A DNA stretch of 11,229 nt. Source: Deltaproteobacteria bacterium (lineage in GTDB: Bacteria > Desulfobacterota > Dissulfuribacteria > Dissulfuribacterales > QOAL01). The notes beneath the pieces were generated by a model. It did no database searches, was not told where the DNA came from, and worked only from the letters and a program-made list of their open reading frames with translations. The position numbers and the translations under genes were made by a program. How positions within the stretch are numbered: position 1 is the first letter of the stretch; the number at the start of each line of letters is the position of its first letter. Of this stretch, positions 9,201 to 11,229 are shown in pieces. Location: the NCBI GenBank assembly GCA_026996955.1, contig JALWJV010000322.1:1-11229 (forward strand). The letters are read 5' to 3'.

Positions 9201-11229
9201 GCGATTCCCTTGCCTTTTCCATTGACCTGTATAATCCAGGGGATAGAGAACTTACAGGCTTATCCCTGGTGGTGCATGGTTATACTGTTGATGAAGATGG
9301 TAACAGAACTGAAGAACCTTCGTTCGGAGGCAGAGCTGATTTCGAAGACGGCAGTCTTGTAATTGAACCAGGCGGTCATGCCACTCTCAATATGGCCGTC
9401 AATGCCACTGTGGACGCTCCTGATAACGGTTTGGTTGATTTTGTCATTCATACCGCAGAAGGGGCAACCGCTGTGCTTCCAGCAACCCTGACTCTTCTGC
9501 CTGCAATACCTGTAATCAATGTTACAGAGCCTGCTGCCGGTTACGTTGACATAAGCGTTGACCGTGGTGATGTCCAGACACATACAATTACCGTTACCAA
9601 CAATGGACTCAGAGACCTGCAGGATGTTGAGCTTGTGCCTCCGTCAGAGCTCTCATGGGTCCAGACCAATCTCACCCCTGATGACGCAGGGCGAATCATG
9701 TTGGGAGATATACCGGTTGGGGCCAGCAGGAGTTTTGACGTGGTATTTGCCCCGCCTGAAGACGTGGAGGCAGGGTATCATCAGGATTTCATAATACTGA
9801 AAGGTTCAAACTATGAACAGGAGTTCAGGATCAACCTTTACGCAATGGTTACATCAAGCAAGGTTGGTTCAGTCCTCCTGACTGTGAAGGATATGTTCGG
9901 CCAGCCTGTGGAAGGGGCTACCGTGCGGCTTCAGAATAATGCCATACGTGAAGAGCTTGCGCCGGTCAAGACGGATTTCAACGGCGAGGCGCTACTGCAG
10001 GATGTGCAGGAAGGCGAATGGATATGGCAGGTTATAGCAGACGGCTGTGCCCCTGTGGGTGATATGGTAACTGTTGTTCCTGGTCAGGTTGTGGAGGTTG
10101 AAGCAGTAGTACTCAGGAGCCTTGTGTCCGTTGAGTTTACGGTGGAGCCTGTGCCATTTACTGACCGTTACGAAATCAAGCTGGAGCAGACTTTTGAAAC
10201 ACACGTTCCAGCCCCGGTACTGGTCCTGGATCCACCTTCTTTTACCTTTGAAGATGTTTCTGATGCATTTCAGACCAGTCTTATTGTAAAGGCCAAGAAC
10301 TTCGGATTGATAAAGATCCATGATGTCACCATAAAGTCTGCAGAGACAGAATGGGGTTCCCTGGTACCGCTTATCGAGTATATCCCCGAGCTTGCTGCTA
10401 TGCAGGAGGTGGAGATACCCTATAAATTTGTCTTCAGGGGAGATGCTGCACCTGAGGCCAAGGGGCTTGATTCCAAGTTTGATGCGGGAGGATGGGTTGA
10501 TTGTACTCTTGGTGGCTTTGGAGGGATGTTCGATGCCATCCGGACCCTTCATTCCGTTTTTGGTGGTTACAGTTCCTGTTATGGACATGATCTTCTCCCC
10601 ATTGCCGACGCCCTATTGGTATTTATACATGTGTGGAACATGCCAACTGATATTTTCGGTGTTGTTGTAAATGCCATATCCTGTGCAGCGCAGCAGTTGC
10701 TTTCAGCTTCACCTGGTGGGGGGGGCACTGCGGCTGGTCCAGCAAGCGGTCCCGCTTATGGTGTGCCTTCAGATTTCCAGTGTTTTGCATCAGGAACACC
10801 AATACTTATGGCTGATGGTACCATCAAGCCCATAGAACAGGTCAAGGCAGGAGATCTTGTAATGGGCTTTTCTGGCGATGCCGCAAGGGTGAAGCAGACA
10901 TACCACCGTACTTCAGACCAGATCAGGGAGATCAGGTACAGAAACAGTGTAGGTGAATTGAGGCGTCTTGTTACAACAGATGGCCATCTTTTCTGGACTA
11001 CCAACGGTAAATGGAAGGCTGCAAGAAAGCTTGACAGTGACGATGTGCTCACCGGACCTGACAGGAGTCCCTGGCAGATAGTCTCAAATGTACGGATAAA
11101 CAGAGCAATGGAAGTATATAACCTGGATGTTGAAAAATACCGTTCGTATTTTGCCAACGGTGTACTTGTTCATGAACGTTGCGGAAATCTGGAGGATGAT
11201 CCCGTCACTGCCGCTTTCCCTGAACCAGC
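2..11229 (+). CDS. Giant multidomain surface/secreted protein with FN3, Ig-like, beta-helix and Hint domains (internal part; both ends outside window)
   Basis: Reading from base 2 gives 3742 codons with no stop, and the translation is recognisable as extracellular domains throughout. The first residues already look like the opening strand of an Ig-like domain, so the true start lies upstream; no start or ribosome binding site can be assigned. In order it holds an Ig-like domain, 2 FN3, 2 beta-helix modules, a beta-sandwich, 4 Ig-like domains, 2 FN3, a third beta-helix, alternating Ig-like and FN3 domains, CARDB-like and carboxypeptidase-regulatory-like domains, a hydrophobic segment and a Hint domain (residues 3594-3726). 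The composition is rich in Gly, Ser, Thr, Asp and Val, poor in Lys, with few scattered Cys, typical of exported stalks. No enzyme domain other than Hint was seen. The likely role is a cell-surface adhesin or the carrier of a C-terminal effector; this is inferred from architecture. Signal peptide, anchor and passenger are out of view. Confidence 0.95.
302..598 (+). other. Fibronectin type III domain 1
   Basis: Residues 101-199 show the FN3 pattern: a PA-TGL-V opening strand, a Trp in strand B (LKLFWNRS), the YEIYRS strand typical of bacterial FN3 domains, a YTDSTV turn, and a closing NYFYYVKTVDIAGKSS strand. FN3 domains are rigid spacers or binding modules in exported bacterial proteins; no specific ligand can be read from the sequence. 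Confidence 0.85.
620..946 (+). other. Fibronectin type III domain 2
   Basis: Residues 207-315 open with PPEDVTGLEA, carry the strand-B Trp in VLLRWQPS, and close with AGTIYSFKITVVDEVPNES, which matches an FN3 fold. The middle strand reads YLYVSVDG in place of the YRS motif found in its neighbours, so it has diverged from the other copies. It leads directly into the first beta-helix module. Confidence 0.75.
959..1750 (+). other. Right-handed parallel beta-helix module 1
   Basis: Residues 320-583 begin with an N-terminal cap: a YYINSDLTV strand, a PSGITLTFAPGSIVKF segment, a G-L-A-G turn, VVFTS, and a GGDTNGDG loop (bases 1184-1207) before PGYWKGIYF. About ten short coils follow with the rhythm x-I-x-x-N-x-I-x-x-N/G (ITGNLITGNENGIY, IDDNNITANNSYGVY, MSGNTITGNN), characteristic of the pectate-lyase-like / NosD-type beta-helix. 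No catalytic lyase or hydrolase site was identified, so a structural or polysaccharide-binding role is more likely than catalysis. Module 2 follows directly. Confidence 0.85.
1751..2527 (+). other. Right-handed parallel beta-helix module 2
   Basis: Residues 584-842 restart with a second copy of the cap: VVSGIITVPLYTFMNVRPGVIFKF, then VFTSLKDD, GGDTNGDG (motif at bases 1964-1987) and PGDWRNV. The coils include IRIYDSSVDVTG, GIRVEYRS and LDINNNRFLLNREFGV. It ends with CWWGDVDGSGP (CWWG at bases 2420-2431) and INFDPYV (2504-2524), the usual C-terminal signature of this beta-helix class, where NWWG is normal and Cys here replaces Asn. Two caps in succession suggest an internal duplication of a whole helix module. 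Confidence 0.85.
2528..2968 (+). other. Beta-sandwich domain, possibly galactose-binding-like
   Basis: Residues 843-989 have alternating strands such as NRVTVSFSGLD, RYRIRVSYFTGD, PIQYEFPVP and GSLELNFIHE, ending with VLLIEE. The KRYRIRVSYF strand and the late LELNF plus VLLIEE strands resemble carbohydrate-binding galactose-binding-like or malectin-like jelly rolls. That assignment rests on pattern only and no ligand residues can be named. It separates the beta-helix pair from the SbsA-type repeats. Confidence 0.45.
2978..3991 (+). repeat. Three tandem SbsA-type Ig-like repeats (about 111-113 residues each)
   Basis: Three copies run at about 2978-3313, 3314-3652 and 3653-3991. Each has the order D-x-D-[GN]-S loop, S-x-GD-x-Y/F-x-F-x-FSE-x-M, NxxHL or NENL, a Y-G strand, N-R/H-I-x-W, TVTVT-x-G-[YF]-T-I-x-G-x-E, VTPS/T, D-x-[AY]-GN and D[ST]VAP. 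FSE-x-M and the terminal D-x-x-GN are hallmarks of SbsA_Ig-type domains in S-layer and other surface proteins. Copies are alike in protein but clearly diverged in DNA, so this is an old duplication. The first loops sit at 3011, 3344 and 3683, a period of 333 then 339 bases. Confidence 0.85.
3992..4318 (+). other. Divergent Ig-like domain
   Basis: Residues 1331-1439 follow the three SbsA-type repeats and keep the general scheme: an IVSVQPN opening strand, YMLTIRFNSSMD in place of FSE-x-M, then ITVAVSEASDPAGN and SFSLDATPP at the end. The acidic loop and the HL/YG strands of the preceding repeats are missing, so it is either a fourth repeat that has diverged or a separate Ig-like family. The role is structural by inference. 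Confidence 0.65.
4319..4615 (+). other. Fibronectin type III domain 3
   Basis: Residues 1440-1538 carry the FN3 hallmarks: a PPEMPEAAL opening, the strand-B Trp in AVISWSGY, an FAIYRED strand, and YYYAVAAVDTTGN near the end. A short proline-rich linker (RPVPPP) joins it to the next FN3 domain, which is typical of bead-on-string extracellular proteins. Confidence 0.85.
4616..4918 (+). other. Fibronectin type III domain 4
   Basis: Residues 1539-1639 open with PPPVNITV, have the strand-B Trp in AIISWPSYD, a GFRLYYQED strand, and the FN3-type GLDRNRTYHFAVAAFNDADG end. The YRS motif of other copies is replaced by LYYQ. It leads into the third beta-helix module, the same FN3-FN3-beta-helix order as at the start of the window. 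Confidence 0.8.
4922..5554 (+). other. Right-handed parallel beta-helix module 3
   Basis: Residues 1641-1851 repeat the cap logic of modules 1 and 2: MRIISGGRITIVPGTTLFF, a G-I-x-V-x-G-G-x-L-x-V-x-G turn, PVIMTS, and PGDWDGVRL. The GGDTNGDG loop is shortened to DRDGG. Only about six coils follow before NWWGD (bases 5480-5491) and VDFEPFM (5534-5554), making it shorter than the other two. It lies about 2.4 kb downstream of module 2, with Ig-like and FN3 domains between. Structural or glycan-binding by inference. Confidence 0.8.
5555..5830 (+). other. Ig-like domain of the MRIS/KTV type
   Basis: Residues 1852-1943 contain IVLRTACRTAEEMRIS, FTLSAGGGEKTVFAQYRSA, GDISDPVS and SITINYV. They match a module common in large prokaryotic surface proteins, whose usual form reads MRISNDxxF...W..GDGxKTVYVQFRDxxGNxS. 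Here W is replaced by F and FRD by YRS, so it is a divergent copy. It is probably a structural spacer. Confidence 0.7.
5831..6106 (+). other. Bacterial Ig-like domain (Big_7-like) with a likely disulfide
   Basis: Residues 1944-2035 show TVTASVTSANPFSTLRFLVDD, the CRWDVTTLENRIYRARIVATDKAGN ending and VNVEPP. This matches the Ig-like family in which V-x-F-x-V-D and W-D-T/V-T...Y-x-x-x-x-x-A-x-D-x-x-G-N are conserved. Two cysteines at bases 5963-5965 and 5990-5992, in adjacent strands, could pair after export. Confidence 0.7.
6107..6373 (+). other. Ig-like domain of the glucodextranase-B type
   Basis: Residues 2036-2124 read PVSIRGNAEPFVTVRLVRNG, DGSFEFQEVTLDEGVNRFVCQAVDHVG and SNAIEVALDSGPP. 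The G-x-AEP-x-x-x-V-x-L-x-x-NG and G-x-F-x-F-x-x-V-x-L-x-x-G-x-N-x-F pattern is that of glucodextranase B-type or bacterial Ig-like domains found in surface adhesins. It serves as a spacer by inference. Confidence 0.75.
6374..6676 (+). other. Fibronectin type III domain 5
   Basis: Residues 2125-2225 open with PPSAVNL, carry the strand-B Trp in GIRLSWSYSA, the FNVYRS strand, a SFIDST turn, and TLYYAITGFDSAGNMSPLSN at the end. It is one of the best-conserved FN3 copies in this protein. Confidence 0.9.
6677..7288 (+). other. Pair of related Ig-like domains
   Basis: Residues 2226-2429 form two copies split near base 6980. The first runs VFSVSYDKTPP, VEIVLAASEPLADLP, TTYRGSYSI, RLRVSGTDLAGNTF to SFEVDNRPP; the second runs EAVLTIDQEPP, TVSIALELDEPLAAGTMP, TSWSGALVL, RFILQAEDEIGNHG to YLEIYN. 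The shared order (SEPL/DEPL, then a Y/W-x-G strand, then D-x-x-GN) indicates a duplication. They resemble bacterial Ig-like repeats, but the family is not certain. Confidence 0.65.
7289..8089 (+). other. Fibronectin type III domains 6, 7 and 8 in tandem
   Basis: Three consecutive FN3 domains run at about 7289-7579, 7580-7829 and 7830-8089. All have the strand-B Trp (VHVSWSSV, ISIMWQGP, PVLSWHSS) and the bacterial Y-x-[VI]-YR strand (YNIYRSEG, YAVYRNGD, YNVYRGDR), and each ends in a Y-x-Y/R-x-V-x-A-x-x strand. Domain 6 has two cysteines, at bases 7415-7417 and 7499-7501, placed to form a possible intradomain disulfide. Domain 8 is the shortest. This is the longest run of FN3 domains in the window. 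Confidence 0.85.
8090..8872 (+). other. Two CARDB-like / unassigned beta-sandwich domains
   Basis: Residues 2697-2957 have the first part FIDTYRLTVENSDPANVLMI to ETVYRADFVFGD, and the second part VSLSMGSIPVAGGYANVQTCFTNNG, DGTVWMSLAPGESFCVDVPVLVPE and RFVAGIDRMF. The N-x-G/D turn after a T-x-x-x-x-N strand and the LAPGES-x-x-x-x-V-P-V-x-VP segment are typical of domains describing extracellular repeats such as CARDB. The family is not certain. The region has several cysteines and few FN3 features, marking a change in architecture from the upstream half. Confidence 0.5.
8873..9163 (+). other. Macroglobulin-like/Big-type beta-sandwich domain
   Basis: Residues 2958-3054 read DNDVIVISGQAINRQTGDPEPDVPLKIGF, RGFQWYVDVSSDANGEFSYDYTPPPG and HFTVWAAHPDVFD. 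The pattern of a V-x-I-x-G strand, a T-G-x-P-x-P-x-V-P-L-x-I turn, and D-x-x-G-x-F-x-Y-x-[YF]-x-P followed by [YF]-x-V-W-A-x-H-P is seen in large prokaryotic exported proteins and resembles macroglobulin (MG2)-like sandwiches. The assignment is by pattern only. Confidence 0.55.
9164..9865 (+). other. Two NEW3/CARDB-like beta-sandwich domains
   Basis: Residues 3055-3288 hold a first copy, GDSLAFSIDLYNPGDRELTGLSLVVHGY to LVIEPGGHATLNMAV, and a second copy, DVQTHTITVTNNGLRDLQDVELVPPS to LGDIPVGASRSFDVVFAPPEDVEAGYHQDFIILKG. The T-x-T-x-T-N-x-G-x-x-x-L-x-x-V-x-L and P-x-G-x-[YF]-x-x-x-I-x-x-x-G order is that of NEW3/CARDB-type domains, which form Ig-like stalks in exported proteins. The second copy is the clearer of the two. 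Confidence 0.65.
9866..10123 (+). other. Carboxypeptidase-regulatory-like (CarboxypepD_reg) domain
   Basis: Residues 3289-3374 read GSVLLTVKDMFGQPVEGATVRLQNN, a VKTDFNGEALLQDVQEGEWIWQVIADG strand pair and MVTVVPGQVVEVEAVVLRS. This is the standard pattern of this prealbumin-like beta-sandwich (V-x-D-x-x-G-x-P-V-x-GA-x-V, then T-D-x-x-G-x-x-x-L-x-x-V-x-x-G-x-[WY]). It is a structural module that is often found close to the C-terminal end of bacterial surface proteins. Confidence 0.8.
10124..10456 (+). other. Beta-sandwich domain of the N-x-GLI type
   Basis: Residues 3375-3485 include VEFTVEPVPFTDRYEIKLEQTFETHVP, VLVLDPPSFTFEDVS, SLIVKAKNFGLIKIHDVTIKSAE and EVEIPYKFVFRGD. The form resembles a module in giant prokaryotic exported proteins whose usual sequence is I-x-N-x-GLI-x-A-x-x-V plus I-x-x-L-x-A-x-x-x-x-x-[IV]-P-[VY]. 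It directly precedes the C-terminal hydrophobic segment and Hint domain, as might be expected of the last stalk domain. Confidence 0.5.
10457..10780 (+). other. Hydrophobic segment and Gly/Ala-rich linker before the Hint domain
   Basis: Residues 3486-3593 match no stalk repeat. A Gly- and Phe-rich part with Cys at WVDCTLGG and SSCYGH is followed by a long hydrophobic stretch at bases 10592-10708 (LLPIADALLVFIHVW, IFGVVVNAISCAAQQLL). A SPGGGGTAAGPASGP linker then leads to the first Cys of the Hint domain. The hydrophobic stretch could be a transmembrane or membrane-insertion segment or the helices of a pre-toxin domain; the sequence does not decide. Confidence 0.6.
10718..10725 (+). repeat. 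G8 homopolymer tract, candidate slippage site
   Basis: Eight consecutive G fall within the Gly linker about 55 bases before the Hint domain's first codon. In the sequence given the frame stays open. By reading the other frames, loss of one G would stop translation at 10833-10835 and gain of one G at 10813-10815, and both would remove nearly all of the Hint domain and everything after it. Slippage itself is inferred. Confidence 0.5.
10781..11179 (+). other. Hint (Hedgehog/intein) autoprocessing domain, minimal, with altered C-terminal end
   Basis: Residues 3594-3726 begin with the nucleophile Cys in CFASGTPILMADG, followed by IKPIEQVKAGDLVMGF (intein block A). The T-x-x-H block B motif is TDGH at bases 10976-10987, with HLFWTTNGKWKAARKL following. 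The block F/G region reads MEVYNLDVEKYRSYFANGVLVHE. The domain is about 133 residues with no homing endonuclease insert, so it resembles bacterial intein-like or toxin-associated Hint domains more than a full intein. Known chemistry is an N-S acyl shift at Cys1, helped by the block B His, leading to cleavage or splicing. The usual last residues are His-Asn followed by Cys, Ser or Thr; here they are His-Glu-Arg-Cys, so normal Asn cyclisation is not expected. It sits at the end of a long stalk, where it would release or expose a downstream passenger. Confidence 0.9.
11180..11229 (+). other. Start of region after the Hint domain (cut by window)
   Basis: Starting with Cys at 11180-11182, the frame continues as CGNLEDDPVTAAFPEP and is still open at the edge. 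This is where a C-terminal passenger or toxin domain would begin in polymorphic-toxin architecture, but too little is visible to say what it is. Confidence 0.5.

Noticed and set aside
9992..10588. A 198-codon open frame on the minus strand
   Set aside because: It lies entirely opposite the giant frame, which is well supported by domain patterns here (carboxypeptidase-regulatory-like and GLI-type domains). The minus-strand translation shows no recognisable motif and has the mixed composition expected of a shadow.
10781..11182. Full-length splicing intein with a homing endonuclease
   Set aside because: The segment is only about 133 residues, with no LAGLIDADG or HNH insert, and the C-terminal Asn is missing. 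It is better called a Hint or intein-like domain.
1..11229. CRISPR arrays, tRNA/rRNA genes, insertion sequences, promoters or terminators
   Set aside because: None was seen; the whole window is occupied by one coding frame and the repeats present are protein-level domain repeats that have diverged in DNA.
8090..11229. RHS/YD-repeat toxin shell
   Set aside because: No YD repeats or RHS core motif were found before the Hint domain; the preceding modules are beta-sandwich stalk domains.

Overview
The whole window is one uninterrupted plus-strand reading frame. Read from base 2 there is no stop codon through base 11229, which gives 3742 complete codons. Neither the start nor the stop of the gene is inside, so this is an internal piece of a giant gene coding for a protein of well over 3700 residues. 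There are no intergenic regions, RNA genes, promoters, terminators, mobile elements or CRISPR arrays. ORFs in the other five frames are shadows of this frame. All residue numbers count from the codon at base 2, and domain edges are approximate because they were judged by eye.

Layout: bases 2-950 hold an Ig-like domain (cut at the window edge) and two fibronectin type III (FN3) domains. Bases 959-2527 hold two back-to-back right-handed parallel beta-helix modules, followed by a beta-sandwich domain. Bases 2978-4318 hold three clear tandem SbsA-type Ig-like repeats carrying Ca-loop-like motifs, then a divergent fourth Ig-like domain. Bases 4319-4918 are two FN3 domains and 4922-5554 a third beta-helix module. 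Bases 5555-8089 alternate Ig-like and FN3 domains. Bases 8090-10456 are a run of extracellular beta-sandwich domains (CARDB-like and related) with one carboxypeptidase-regulatory-like domain. Bases 10457-10780 form a non-repetitive segment with a long hydrophobic stretch and a Gly/Ala-rich linker encoded over a run of eight G. Bases 10781-11179 encode a compact Hint (Hedgehog/intein) autoprocessing domain, and the frame runs on past the window.

Taken together this looks like a very large exported or cell-surface protein: a long stalk of adhesive and structural domains, then a self-cleaving Hint domain near the C-terminus. That order resembles polymorphic toxins and giant adhesins in which a Hint domain sits just before a variable C-terminal passenger. 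The passenger, if there is one, lies beyond the window. The most unusual points are the altered C-terminal end of the Hint domain (His-Glu-Arg-Cys where His-Asn-Cys/Ser/Thr is expected) and the G8 tract just upstream of it.

The organism cannot be named. Base composition is roughly balanced, and AGG/AGA and ATA codons are freely used (in the Hint segment 8 of 13 Arg codons are AGG or AGA). This is unlike enterobacteria. It fits several anaerobic or environmental bacterial lineages, and methanogenic archaea cannot be ruled out from the window alone.
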